Origin: Tessaracoccus aquimaris
GTDB lineage: Bacteria; Actinomycetota; Actinomycetes; Propionibacteriales; Propionibacteriaceae
Assembly: GCF_001997345.1 (NCBI RefSeq)
Contig: NZ_CP019606.1
Location: 3,472,001-3,536,000, forward strand
DNA: 64,000 bases
Direction of reading: 5' to 3'
Part shown: piece by piece, positions 1 through 8,670 of the stretch
Layout: each line of letters begins with the position of its first letter
How positions within the stretch are numbered: position 1 is the stretch's first letter
Program-made: the position numbers and the translations under genes
The notes under the pieces: model-generated
Database searches by the model: none
Seen by the model: the letters and a program-made list of their open reading frames with translations, nothing else
Told to the model about the DNA's origin: nothing

Positions 1-873
1 GGCTCGGCGCGCGCGCTGCGCACCCCTGACGTCGTGTTTCCGTCCTACCGCGAGCACGCCGTCGCGATGGTGCTCGGCCTCCCGTACTCCAACCTGCTCT
101 CGATGTTCCGCGGCTGTGACGGCGGCGACTGGGAGCGCCTCGAGACGTTCAAGAACTACCAGATCGTGATCGGCTGCCAGGCCCTGCACGCCACCGGCTA
201 CGCCATGGGGCTGCAACTCGACGGCGCCGTGGGCAACGAGAACCCCGACGACAACGCCGCCGTCATCGTCTACCACGGAGACGGCGCCGCCAGCCAGGGT
301 GACGTCAACGAGGCCTACGTGTTCGCCGCCTCGTACAACGCGCCCGTGGTGTTCTTCTGCCAGAACAACCAGTGGGCCATCTCCGAACCGATCGCGCTCC
401 AGTCGCGCATCCCGCTGTTCGAGCGTGCCAAGGGCTTCGGCTTCCCGGGCATCCAGGTCGACGGCAACGACGTGCTCGCCGTCAAGGCCGTCAGCGACTG
501 GGCGCTCGAACGGGCCAGGAACGGTGAGGGCCCGGCATTCATCGAGGCGTTCACCTACCGGATGGGCGCCCACACCACCTCCGACGACCCCACCAAGTAC
601 CGCGAATCCTCCGACGACGAGGAATGGCGCGGCCGCGACCCGATCCTGCGGCTCACCCGGTACCTGGAGAAGGAGGGAGCCATCGACGACGAGTGGCTCG
701 CCAAGGTCGAGGAGGACGCGAAGGTGCTCGGGGCTGAGGTCCGTGCGACCATCCCCCAGTTGAAGGACACCACCATGGACCGGCTGTTCGAGACGGTCTA
801 CGCCGAGCCGACCGTCGCGCTCGAGGCCCAGCGCCGCGAGTACGCCGAGTACGCGGCAGGGGAGGACGCATGA
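1..873 (+). CDS. 2-oxoacid dehydrogenase E1 alpha subunit, 5' truncated
   Basis: This is the thiamine-diphosphate-dependent E1 alpha subunit of a 2-oxoacid dehydrogenase complex, which decarboxylates a branched-chain 2-oxoacid or pyruvate in the cytoplasm. The reading frame is already open at base 1 (GSARALRTPDVVFPSYREH), so the start lies upstream of the window. The GTG at 34 is internal. The ThDP-binding motif is visible as GDGAASQGDVNEA followed about 25 residues later by QNNQWAIS. The segment FTYRMGAHTTSDDPTKYR carries the conserved regulatory-loop signature of the family (RxGxHTTSDDP). It overlaps the E1 beta gene by the 4-base ATGA. The heterodimeric E1 favours a branched-chain complex, but substrate cannot be settled from sequence. 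Confidence 0.93.
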   Translation, partial: GSARALRTPDVVFPSYREHAVAMVLGLPYSNLLSMFRGCDGGDWERLETFKNYQIVIGCQALHATGYAMGLQLDGAVGNENPDDNAAVIVYHGDGAASQGDVNEAYVFAASYNAPVVFFCQNNQWAISEPIALQSRIPLFERAKGFGFPGIQVDGNDVLAVKAVSDWALERARNGEGPAFIEAFTYRMGAHTTSDDPTKYRESSDDEEWRGRDPILRLTRYLEKEGAIDDEWLAKVEEDAKVLGAEVRATIPQLKDTTMDRLFETVYAEPTVALEAQRREYAEYAAGEDA

Positions 874-1847
874 ACGAGTCGTTGACGATGGCAAAGGCCC
901 TCAACCGCGGCCTGCGCCGCGCGCTCCAGGCCGATCCGAAGGTGCTGCTCGCGGGCGAGGACATCGGCAAGCTCGGTGGGGTCTTCCGGATCACGGAAGG
1001 GCTGCAGGCCGAGTTCGGTGAGAACCGCGTTGTCGACTCCCCGCTTGCCGAGTCGGGCATCATCGGAACCGCGGTCGGCCTCGCGATGCGCGGCTATCGG
1101 CCCGTCGTGGAGATCCAGTTCGACGGGTTCGTGTTCCCCGGCTTCGCCCAGATCGTCACCCAGGTCGCCAAGATGAACATGCGCACGGGTGGCCGCACAC
1201 CCATGCCGATGGTGATCCGCATCCCATTCGGCGGAGGCATCGGCGCCGTCGAGCATCACTCGGAGTCGCCGGAGGGCTACTTCGCCCACACGCCCGGCCT
1301 CAAGGTCGTCTCCCCGTCGAACGCCAACGACGCGTACTGGATGATCCAGCAGGCCATCCAGTCCAACGACCCGGTCGTCTTCATGGAACCGAAGCGCCGC
1401 TACCACGTCAAGGGCACCGTCAACTTCAGCGCCAAGCCGCAGCCGATGCACCAGGCGGCGATCGCCAGGTACGGCACCGACGCGACACTGATCTGCTACG
1501 GCCCCATGGTCAAGACCTGCCTCGACGCCGCCGCCGTCGCCGAAGAGGAGGGCACCTCGCTCGAGGTCGTCGACCTGCGCACCATCAGCCCCATCGACTG
1601 GGTGACGCTGATCTCCTCCGTGCGTCGCACCAAGCGGGCCGTCGTCGTCCACGAGGCGCCCCGGACGCTCGGAATCGGGTCCGAGATCGCCGCGAGGCTG
1701 CACGAGGACCTCTTCTACGTGATGGAATCCCCGGTGATGCGGGTGGCGGGCTATGACATGCCCTACCCGCCCGCACGGGTCGAGGAGGAGTACCTGCCCT
1801 CCGTCGACCGCATCCTCGACGTCGTCGACCAGTCGCTGGCCTACTGA
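870..1847 (+). CDS. 2-oxoacid dehydrogenase E1 beta subunit
   Basis: This is the E1 beta subunit (325 aa), which completes the alpha2beta2 decarboxylase with the preceding gene. Family hallmarks are GEDIGKLGGVFRIT near the N-terminus, FGENRVVDSPLAESGIIG, HHSESPEGYFAHTPGLKVVSPS and VVDLRTISPIDW in the C-terminal transketolase-like domain. The length is normal for the family. The start ATG overlaps the stop of the alpha gene (ATGA), which suggests translational coupling, and the E2 gene follows after 11 bases. The three genes look like one operon. No E3 (lipoamide dehydrogenase) gene is in the window, so the complex probably shares an E3 encoded elsewhere. Confidence 0.95.
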   Translation: MNESLTMAKALNRGLRRALQADPKVLLAGEDIGKLGGVFRITEGLQAEFGENRVVDSPLAESGIIGTAVGLAMRGYRPVVEIQFDGFVFPGFAQIVTQVAKMNMRTGGRTPMPMVIRIPFGGGIGAVEHHSESPEGYFAHTPGLKVVSPSNANDAYWMIQQAIQSNDPVVFMEPKRRYHVKGTVNFSAKPQPMHQAAIARYGTDATLICYGPMVKTCLDAAAVAEEEGTSLEVVDLRTISPIDWVTLISSVRRTKRAVVVHEAPRTLGIGSEIAARLHEDLFYVMESPVMRVAGYDMPYPPARVEEEYLPSVDRILDVVDQSLAY

Positions 1848-1858
1848 AGGAGCCCCCC

Positions 1859-3397
1859 ATGCTGCGCCAATTCATGCTGCCGGATCCCGGTGAAGGGCTG
1901 CTCGAGGCCGAGATCGTCGCATGGCGGGTGACCGTCGGGCAGAGCATCGAGGTCAACGACGTGCTCGTCGAGATCGAGACCGCGAAGTCGCTCGTCGAAC
2001 TACCGTCGCCCTTCGCGGGCACCGTGACGGGGTTGCTGGTCGCCGAGGGAACCACCGTTGAGGTCGGCACCCCCATCGTCGAGATCCAGGACGACGAGGC
2101 CGACGCCGACGAGGCCGGCCCGAACCTGGTCGGCTACGGCGCCAGCGAGTCGGCACCGTCGAGGCGCAGGCGCCGAGGGCGGGGAACCGAGGAGCGCGCC
2201 GGGGCGTCGGAGGCCCTGTCGGCCGCCTACGAACCCCACGAGCCGGGGCGCCGCACCGACGAGGTGCACCCCGCCACCGCCGTCACGGCCGAGGCCGAGG
2301 GCGACCCGCTTCCGACGCCCGGCCGGGCGCCCGCCGAGTCGCAACTGGTGCTCGCCTCGGACGCCGGGGCCGCGAAGGCGAAGCCCCCGGTGCGCAAGTA
2401 CGCAAAGGACCTGGGTGTCGACCTCGCCGACGTCGTCGGCACGGGCCCCGACGGCACCATCACGCGCAGGGACGTCGAGGCGGCGGCCGCATTCCGCTTC
2501 CTCGACGAGCAGCCGCGCGAGGGTCGCATCATCAACGACAACGCGTCCTTCCAGTCCGGCCCCACCTTCGACGCCGGCCCGCGCGAGGAACCGGCGAGCT
2601 ACGCGGGCACCTCGTTCAGCGGTTCGAACTTCGGGGGCGGCTTCGGCCCGACCGAGGGACTCGGAGGGTTCGACCCGTTCGAGGGTCGCGCCGAGCGACG
2701 GGTGCCGATCAAGGGCGTCCGGAAGTTGACCGCCGAGAACATGGTGCGCTCCGTCAACACGCACGTCCACGTGACCGAATGGACCACCGTCGACGTGACG
2801 GGAACCATGGAGTTCGTCGAGCGGCTCAAGGAGCGCCGCGAGTTCTCCGGCCTGCGGGTGTCGCCGCTGCTGATCTACGCGAAGGCCATCTGTCTCGCGC
2901 TTGGCCGGAACCCCGACCTGAACACGTCGTGGGACGAGGAGCGCCAGGAGATCGTCTACTACCGCGACGTGAACCTCGGCATCGCCGCGGCGACGCCACG
3001 CGGGCTGATGGTCCCCAACATCAAGGCGGCCCAACGCCTGAGCCTGCTGGAGTTGTGCCAGTCGATCAACCGGTTGGTGCAGGTCTCCCGCGAGGGGAAG
3101 CTTCAGCCGGGGGACTACGCACACGGGACGTTCACCGTCACCAACGTCGGCGTGTTCGGGATCGACGCGGGCACCCCGATCATCAACGGGGATGAGTCGG
3201 CGATCTTCTGCATGGGCGCGATCCAGCGCAGGCCGTGGGTGGTCGGCGAGGGGGCGGCCGAACGGGTCGAGCCGAGGTCCGTGACGACGCTCGCGGTGGC
3301 GTTCGATCACCGGATCATCGATGGTGAGCAGGGGTCGAGGTTCCTGCACGACGTGGCATCGATTCTGGCGGAGCCCGCCATGGCCCTGCTGTACTGA
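1859..3397 (+). CDS. 2-oxoacid dehydrogenase E2 acyltransferase
   Basis: This is the dihydrolipoamide acyltransferase core (512 aa), which moves the acyl group from E1 to CoA. Domains in order: an N-terminal lipoyl domain with the modified lysine in ETAKS (K43); a long charged and Ala-rich linker; a peripheral subunit-binding domain around VRKYAKDLGVDLADVVGTG; a second linker rich in Gly, Phe and Ser (about residues 215-285); then the catalytic domain ending in DHRIIDG, with H484 and D488 as the catalytic pair. The start is supported by AAGGAGCC just upstream. It is the last gene of the E1 alpha-E1 beta-E2 operon. The Gly/Phe-rich second linker is longer than the usual Ala/Pro linker. Confidence 0.94.
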   Translation: MLRQFMLPDPGEGLLEAEIVAWRVTVGQSIEVNDVLVEIETAKSLVELPSPFAGTVTGLLVAEGTTVEVGTPIVEIQDDEADADEAGPNLVGYGASESAPSRRRRRGRGTEERAGASEALSAAYEPHEPGRRTDEVHPATAVTAEAEGDPLPTPGRAPAESQLVLASDAGAAKAKPPVRKYAKDLGVDLADVVGTGPDGTITRRDVEAAAAFRFLDEQPREGRIINDNASFQSGPTFDAGPREEPASYAGTSFSGSNFGGGFGPTEGLGGFDPFEGRAERRVPIKGVRKLTAENMVRSVNTHVHVTEWTTVDVTGTMEFVERLKERREFSGLRVSPLLIYAKAICLALGRNPDLNTSWDEERQEIVYYRDVNLGIAAATPRGLMVPNIKAAQRLSLLELCQSINRLVQVSREGKLQPGDYAHGTFTVTNVGVFGIDAGTPIINGDESAIFCMGAIQRRPWVVGEGAAERVEPRSVTTLAVAFDHRIIDGEQGSRFLHDVASILAEPAMALLY

Positions 3398-3528
3398 CCC
3401 GCTTCACGGATACTCGGGTCGCGCTGGGTCCGGTCCCGGCGCGGTCGAGGGCGTTCCCTGAGCTCATCGGGCGTCCTGGCTCGGATCGTTCCCCAAGCAT
3501 GTCGAGGGGTCCCCGCGCTGGTTGAGCC

Positions 3529-3555
3529 ATGAAGAGGCGCGGAGCGTCGCTTCAT
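3529..3555. repeat. 27-bp palindromic element, copy 1
   Basis: ATGAAG and CTTCAT flank GGCGCGGAGCGTCG, forming a small inverted repeat preceded by TTGAGCC and followed by CGGTCGAAAC. The same element heads each unit of the array. The copy at 4153 has lost about 8 bases, including the right arm. Confidence 0.8.
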
Positions 3556-4776
3556 CGGTCGAAACCCCCGCCACCCGGTGCTGGGACGGTGCCCGTACGG
3601 GTAATCGAACGCCGGGATGGAGCCTGTCTCCTGCCTGTCGCCGGGACTGCGATGCGCCGTTCCCCGAGCTTGTCGAGGGGTCAGACTGTGACGCTGGACT
3701 TGCGTCTTGTGGGGTCTGCGGTTCCCCGTTCCCCGAGCTTGTCGAGATGTCCGATCGGCTGTCTGCCTTTCCCGTGAGCCGGTTCTTAGCCCCTCCGACT
3801 GCGGCGGACGGTCCCGGCCAGGTGTCCGGGCGGCTGTTGTGGGCGCTTCTCTTTCTTCGTGCGTCGGTTTGGCAGTGATCCGGTTGTGAGGCCGCCCGGT
3901 CTCCTGTCCGTGCCCGTCCGGGTCGTCGCGTTTGGCTTGGTGTGGGTGTCGTGGTCGCGGGTCGTTGCACGGCCCCGCCGCGCCCGCCGGGTCGCCCCCT
4001 GGGTCGGGTTCGTCTCAGGCGGTCCGGCTTGCGCTGTGGTTGGGTCTGTGGTGCTGCGCGGTGGGCGACCGTGGGGTTCGCGGCCGTATCTTCTTCGCGC
4101 GGGTGCCGCTCGTCGCGGCTCTCGCCGGCGGCCGGAAGCCGCTGGGTGAGCCATGAAGAGGCGCGGAGCGGCGGTCGAAACCTCTGGCATCCGGTGCTGG
4201 GAGGGTGCCCGTTCGCGTAGTCGAACGCCGGGTTGAGCCTGGCTCCTGTCTGTCACCGGGACTGGGATGCGCCGTTCCCCGAGCTTGTCGAGGGGTCCGA
4301 TCGGCTGTCTGCCTTTCCGCTGCGCCGCTTCTTAGCCCCTCCGACTGCGGCGGCCGGTCCCGGCCAGGTGTCCGGGCGGCTGTTGTGGGCGCGTCTCTTC
4401 TCGTCTTTCGGTTTGCGGGGGTCGGGTTGTGAGGCCGCCCGGTCTCCTGTCCGTGCCCGTCCGGGTCGTCGCGGTTGGCTTGGGGTGGGTGTCGTGGTCG
4501 CGGGTCGTTGCACGGCCCCGCCGCGCCCGCCGGGTCGCCCCCTGGCTCGGGTTCGTCTCAGACGGTCCGGTTTGCGCTGTCGTTGGGTCTGCGGTGCTGC
4601 GCGGTGGGCGACCGTGGGGTTTGCGGCCGTACCTTCTCCGCGCGGGCGCCGCTCGGCGCGGGCCTCGTCGGCGGCCTACTGCTGTTGGTGTGTTCCAGGG
4701 TCGGACTGCGGTCCGCCGAGCGAGGGAAGGGGGCGCTCCGTCTCACTGCGGCGGCCGGATGCCCGCTGGTTGAGCC

Positions 4777-4803
4777 ATGAAGCGGCGTGGAGCGTCGCTT
4801 CAT
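4777..4803. repeat. 27-bp palindromic element, copy 3
   Basis: This copy is intact, with ATGAAG and CTTCAT arms around CGGCGTGGAGCGTCG. It has the same TTGAGCC and CGGTCGAAAC flanks as copy 1. Confidence 0.8.
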
Positions 4804-5410
4804 CGGTCGAAACCTCTGGCGCCCGGTGCTGGGACCGGCTCCCCTTCGGGCGACCGGTCGCCCCCTTGTTTGCGCCCCTGTTTGTCGCTGGGCCTGCGTT
4901 CGGGAGTGCGGTCGGCCGTTCCCCGAGCTTGTCGAGGGGTCCGATCGGCTGTCTGCCTTCCCGTGAGCCGCTTCTTAGCCCCTCCGACTGCGGGGGACGG
5001 TCGCGGCCAGGTGTCCGGGCGGCTGTTGTTGGCGCTTCTTTTCTTCGTCTGTCGGGTTTGCGGGGGTCGGGTTGTGAGGCCGCCCGGTCTCCTGTCCGTG
5101 CCCGTCCGGGTCGTCGCGTTTCGCTTGGTGTGGGTGTCGTGGTCGCGGGTCGTTGCACGGCCCCGCCGCGCCCGCCGGGTCGCCCCCTGGGTCGGGTTCG
5201 TCTCAGGCGGTCCGGCTCTCGCTGGCGTTTGGTCTGCGGTGCTGCGCGGTGGGCGACCGTGGGGTTTGCGGCCGTACCTTCTCCGCGAGGGCGCCGCTCG
5301 TCGTGGCTATCGCTGGCGGCTGACGGTCTTCACGGCGAAGACGGTGATGGCGAGCCTGGGTCGCGGCGCCCGCGCTAGCCACGACGGCGGCCTGCCCCGC
5401 TGGTTGAGCC

Positions 5411-5437
5411 ATGAAGTGGCGCGGAGCGTCGCTTCAT
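5411..5437. repeat. 27-bp palindromic element, copy 4
   Basis: This is the last copy of the element, with ATGAAG and CTTCAT arms and the same flanks. The conserved block that follows the other copies is missing here; a gene terminator begins about 70 bases later. Confidence 0.8.
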
Positions 5438-5510
5438 CGGTCGAAACCTCTGGCCCCGGTGCCGGGACTTCGGGTAGCCGATCGCGATCCTCGGGCAGGG
5501 AAAGCCAAAG

Positions 5511-5536
5511 GGCGCCCAGACCGGAGTCTGGGCGCC
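5511..5536 (-). terminator. rho-independent terminator of the DUF4282 gene
   Basis: A perfect 11-bp stem (GGCGCCCAGAC, loop CGGA, GTCTGGGCGCC) lies 20 bases past the stop of the minus-strand gene. On that strand it is followed by CTTTGGCTTTC, a T-rich tail. Confidence 0.8.
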
Positions 5537-5556
5537 CCCTGTCGGGCGAAATGTGG

Positions 5557-6579
5557 TTACGCCTCGTCCTTGGGCTCCTCGGACTTCTTGAGGAGCTTCG
5601 CGCCGGCGATGCCGATCTCGATCAGCACGCGCAGCACGAGGATCTTGAACACGACCGCAGCCAGGCCGCCGATCAGGGCGGAGATGATGCCCATGACGGA
5701 GGCGTCGCCGCCCTCGAAGCCCATCGTGTTGCCGTCGACCAGCAGCGCGATGAAGGAGAACAGCCACTCGGCACCCAGCGCGATCACGCCGATCATGAAG
5801 ATCATGCCAGCGGCGCTCGGCAGCGACAGTTGCTTGAAGCTGAAGTCGAAGGGGCTGGGCTTCGCCGCGGCGGGCTGCCCATGGAAGCCCTGCTGCTGCT
5901 GAGGCAGGAAGCCGCCCTGCTGGTTGCCCTGCCAGTTCTGCTGCTGGTTCCAGTCCTGCTGGCCGCCCTGCTGCTGATTCCAGTCCTGGGCGGGGGCAGC
6001 CTGCTGCCAGTCGCCACCGGCGGAGGCCTGCGCCTGCTGCTGGTTCCAGTCCTGGGCGGAGGCCTGCGGCTGCTGCTGTTGGTTCCAGTCCTGCTGCTGA
6101 CCCTGCCAGTCACCGCCGGCGGAGGCCTGAGCCTGCTGCTGGTTCCAGTCCTGGTTGGCGCCCTGCTGATTCCAGTCCTGCGCGGAGGCCTGCGGCTGAG
6201 CCTGGTTGAGGTCCTGTGCGGAGCCCTGCGGCTGGGCCTGGTTCCAGTCCTGGCTCGCGCCCTGCTGGCCGGCGCCCTGCTGGTTCCATTCCTGCGCGGA
6301 GGCCTGAGCCTGCTGACCCCAGTCGGTGGTGCCCTGCTGGTTCCAGTCGGTGCCCTGCTGGCCCCACTCCTGGCCGCTGGCCGGCGCCTGAGGTTCCTGT
6401 GCGCTCGCCTGCTGGTTCCACTCCTGCGCGGAGCCCTGCGGCTGAGCCTGTCCCCACTCCTGGTTAGTGCCCTGCTGGTTCCAATCCTGCTGGCCACCCT
6501 GCTGGGCGCCCCACTCATTGCCCTGCTGCGGCGCCCACTCGTTCGAGCCCTGGCCGCTGTTCCACTGTTGGTTCGACAT
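5557..6579 (-). CDS. Q/N/W-rich repeat protein with C-terminal DUF4282-like membrane domain
   Basis: The product (340 aa) has no known biochemical role. Residues 1 to about 235 are low-complexity and built from many imperfect copies of a QDWNQQ-type unit spaced with AQASA, PQGSAQ and similar. The C-terminal 100 residues hold two hydrophobic helices (around AGMIFMIGVIALGAEWLFSFIALLV and IISALIGGLAAVVFKILVLRVLIEI) ending in KKSEEPKDEA. The LVLRVLIEI segment resembles the end of the DUF4282 family, whose members often carry disordered N-terminal tails. It probably sits in the membrane with a long flexible Gln-rich cytoplasmic tail. It is divergent from alr (81 bases between the starts) and has its own terminator. 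Confidence 0.8.
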   Translation of the reverse strand: MSNQQWNSGQGSNEWAPQQGNEWGAQQGGQQDWNQQGTNQEWGQAQPQGSAQEWNQQASAQEPQAPASGQEWGQQGTDWNQQGTTDWGQQAQASAQEWNQQGAGQQGASQDWNQAQPQGSAQDLNQAQPQASAQDWNQQGANQDWNQQQAQASAGGDWQGQQQDWNQQQQPQASAQDWNQQQAQASAGGDWQQAAPAQDWNQQQGGQQDWNQQQNWQGNQQGGFLPQQQQGFHGQPAAAKPSPFDFSFKQLSLPSAAGMIFMIGVIALGAEWLFSFIALLVDGNTMGFEGGDASVMGIISALIGGLAAVVFKILVLRVLIEIGIAGAKLLKKSEEPKDEA

Positions 6580-6660
6580 GGCCCAAAGTCTGCCACGTTC
6601 ACAGCTCAGGCTCGTAGAGCGTTTTCACATTCCTGGACGCGGCGGTCCAAACTTGGAGCC

Positions 6661-7770
6661 ATGCTCACCCGGTTCCATGTCGACCTCGACGCACTGCACC
6701 ACAACCTGCAGGTCGCCCGCGAGCTCTCGGGCGGGCGACAGGTGCTCGCCCCCGTCAAGGCAAACGCCTACGGCCACGGCCTGGTCCCCGTGGCCCGGAG
6801 CATCCAGGAGCGACGAAGCGCCGAATGGTTGGGCATCGCGATCGTGGCCGAAGGGCAACAGCTGCGGGCCGCGGGGATCACCCTGCCGATGCTCAAGTTC
6901 TCCCCGACGCTCCCCGAGGAGCTCGCCGCGGCGATCGCCGCGGACATCACCCTCAGCGTCGGCGACCTCGCCTCGATCGACCAGGCGCAGGCCGCAGCCG
7001 CGGCAGCAGGCCGCATGATCGACGTGCACCTCAAGGTCGACACCGGGATGCGCCGCGTCGGCGCCGAGCCCGACGAGGCGGCCGCCCTCGCGCGCCGGAT
7101 CGATGCCGCCCCGAACCTGCGACTCGAAGGCATCTTCACGCACCTGCCGATCAGCGACATCGACGAGGGTGACGACTTCACCACAGCCCAACTGCAGCGC
7201 TTCCACGCGACGGTGGACGCCGTCGAGGCCGAGCATGGCCCCGTCGACCTGGTGCACGCCGCGAACTCGGGGGCGGTGCTTGGCCACGACCTCGGCCGCA
7301 GCAACCTCGTCCGCCCGGGAATCATGCTGTACGGGTCGTACCCCGACGTGGTGGGCGCCCGTCCGGCCGACCTCCGCGACGTCGGACGGTGGACCAGCCG
7401 CGTCAACTTCATCAAGCCGATCCTCGCCGGGGAGACGGTCGGCTACGGCCGCAGTTGGGTCGCGCAGCGCGACACCTGGATCGCGACGGTGGCCGTCGGC
7501 TACGGGGACGGGTACTCGCGACAGTTCTCCTCGCGCGGCCGGATGCTGATCGACGGCCGCTCCTACCCCGTCGCGGGCCGCGTCTGCATGGACCAGACGA
7601 TGATCGACCTCGGCCCCGAGCCGACCGGCGTGCGGGTCGGCGACGAGGTCGTCCTGATGGGCAGCAGCGGAGATCAGCGGATCGGCGTCGAGGAGTTGGC
7701 GACCGTGATGGGCACCATCACCTACGAGGTGACCTGCCTGATCACGGAGCGGGTGCCCCGCCTCTACTGA
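6661..7770 (+). CDS. alr: alanine racemase
   Basis: This is a pyridoxal-phosphate enzyme (369 aa) that interconverts L- and D-alanine and supplies D-Ala for peptidoglycan. The PLP lysine is K33 in PVKANAYGHG. Other family blocks are HLKVDTGMRRVG, NSGAVLGHDLGRSNLVRPGIMLYG, ETVGYGRSW (the other catalytic region) and AGRVCMDQTMIDLG. The frame stays open far upstream through the repeat array, but homology begins at MLTRFHVDLDAL, so the ATG at 6661 is the start. It is convergent with the EcsC-like gene. Confidence 0.96.
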   Translation: MLTRFHVDLDALHHNLQVARELSGGRQVLAPVKANAYGHGLVPVARSIQERRSAEWLGIAIVAEGQQLRAAGITLPMLKFSPTLPEELAAAIAADITLSVGDLASIDQAQAAAAAAGRMIDVHLKVDTGMRRVGAEPDEAAALARRIDAAPNLRLEGIFTHLPISDIDEGDDFTTAQLQRFHATVDAVEAEHGPVDLVHAANSGAVLGHDLGRSNLVRPGIMLYGSYPDVVGARPADLRDVGRWTSRVNFIKPILAGETVGYGRSWVAQRDTWIATVAVGYGDGYSRQFSSRGRMLIDGRSYPVAGRVCMDQTMIDLGPEPTGVRVGDEVVLMGSSGDQRIGVEELATVMGTITYEVTCLITERVPRLY

Positions 7771-7798
7771 CGAGGGCTCGGCCCACTCCGATCGACGA

Positions 7799-7823
7799 GT
7801 GCGCGCCCCGAAACCGGGCGCAC
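7799..7823. terminator. possible hairpin terminator between convergent genes
   Basis: GTGCGC pairs with GCGCAC with a short bulged extension of C/G pairs around GAAA. It lies between the stop codons of alr and the EcsC-like gene. There is no clear T tract, so this is a weak candidate. Confidence 0.35.
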
Positions 7824-7840
7824 GACCCTCCGGTCAGCGT

Positions 7841-8521
7841 CTAGCCGGTCTCGACGACGGTGCGGGTCAGCTTGGGCCTGCGGCTCGGGAACTCCTCCAT
7901 GGCGTGCAGGGCGATCGAGCGGGTTGACCAGCCATCCACCGCCGCACCGACGCCACCGCCGACGAACGGGATGCGCTTGCCGAGCCACACGCCGAACCGC
8001 TTGCCCGTCATCTGGTTGAGGGAACGGTCGAGCAGGGCCTTGGAGACCTGACGGTCGAGGCGGGCGTCGAACACGGGGGCGGTCGCCACCACCATCGGGG
8101 AGGACGGCAGCACCCCCTTGGAGATCAGCTCGGCATTGCCGGAGGGGCCGAGCATCACCATCAGGATGGCGGTGCGGACCCGTGGGTCGCTGAGCTCATA
8201 GCCGCGAAGGTGCGCGATGCCGGAGACCAGCCGCGCCTGGAGGAACGAGGCCGCCGCCATGTTGGCGGGGATGGTGACGAGCGAGACGAAGAAGCCGCCC
8301 CAGTTCGTCGCGAAGCCCTGGCCGCTGGCCATCGCGATGTGGGTCGTGACCATCCGGGAGATGGCGAGTTCGGCGTCGTTGCGCTGCACGAGCAGCGACT
8401 TGGCGGCGTGCTTCGCGCCGGGCAGCTTGCCCTTTCCCTCGATCGCCAGCTCAAGAATTTCGTGGAACACGTTGGCCGTGATGCCCTCGGTGAGCGCAAC
8501 CGCCTGATTCTGCGTATCCAT
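7841..8521 (-). CDS. EcsC family protein
   Basis: This is a 226-aa protein of the EcsC family, named after a B. subtilis ABC-transporter-associated protein of unknown biochemical function. The family signature near the C-terminus is clear: GVWLGKRIPFVGGGVGAAVDGWSTRSI. A central hydrophobic stretch (FFVSLVTIPANMAAASF) suggests membrane association. I chose the ATG at 8521 (MDTQNQ) because AGGAAAGGGG lies just upstream; an earlier in-frame start at 8554 would add 11 residues. It is divergent from aat. Confidence 0.85.
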   Translation of the reverse strand: MDTQNQAVALTEGITANVFHEILELAIEGKGKLPGAKHAAKSLLVQRNDAELAISRMVTTHIAMASGQGFATNWGGFFVSLVTIPANMAAASFLQARLVSGIAHLRGYELSDPRVRTAILMVMLGPSGNAELISKGVLPSSPMVVATAPVFDARLDRQVSKALLDRSLNQMTGKRFGVWLGKRIPFVGGGVGAAVDGWSTRSIALHAMEEFPSRRPKLTRTVVETG

Positions 8522-8670
8522 CCGCGCCCCTTTCCTCGACTCCAAGGTTGTCACACGGTGTCAAGCAGAACCAGGGTGCTCAGGGTGCGGTCCGGGTGGA
8601 ATCCGGGTCGAGAGCCCCCCGCGCGGCCGGTCACCGGCTGTGCGACGGGTTCCGCTGCCACACTGGGAGA

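Larger units (their letters stand above)
3490..5443. repeat. array of diverged 0.55-0.65 kb direct repeats
   Basis: This is a 2 kb gene-free stretch made of three similar units plus a partial fourth. Each unit opens with a TTGAGCCATGAAG element (3522, 4146, 4770, 5403). A GAGCTTGTCGA motif follows, then a well conserved block beginning CCGATCGGCTGTCTGCC (3751, 4297, 4939). Next comes GTTGTGAGGCCGCCCGGTC (3883, 4426, 5071), and the unit ends in a segment containing GTGCTGCGCGGTGGGCGACC. Spacing between equivalent points varies from about 543 to 645 bases. Long open frames cross the array on the plus strand. They have no recognisable domain, and different units use different frames, so I do not call them genes. 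Confidence 0.85.

Noticed and set aside
4233..5378. A 381-codon open frame inside the repeat array
   Set aside because: No domain, signal or ribosome site; equivalent repeat units are read in different frames, so the frame is not conserved between units.
5850..6560. Possible CRISPR-like spacing of CTGCTGGTTCCA repeats
   Set aside because: The repeats are codons of the QDWNQQ protein tail on the minus strand, with no constant repeat/spacer length and no cas genes nearby.
4777..6660. A very long open frame (997 codons) running from the repeat array into alr
   Set aside because: Only the part from 6661 has homology. The upstream part crosses the repeat array and the antisense of the DUF4282 gene, and stays open because GC-rich DNA has few stops.
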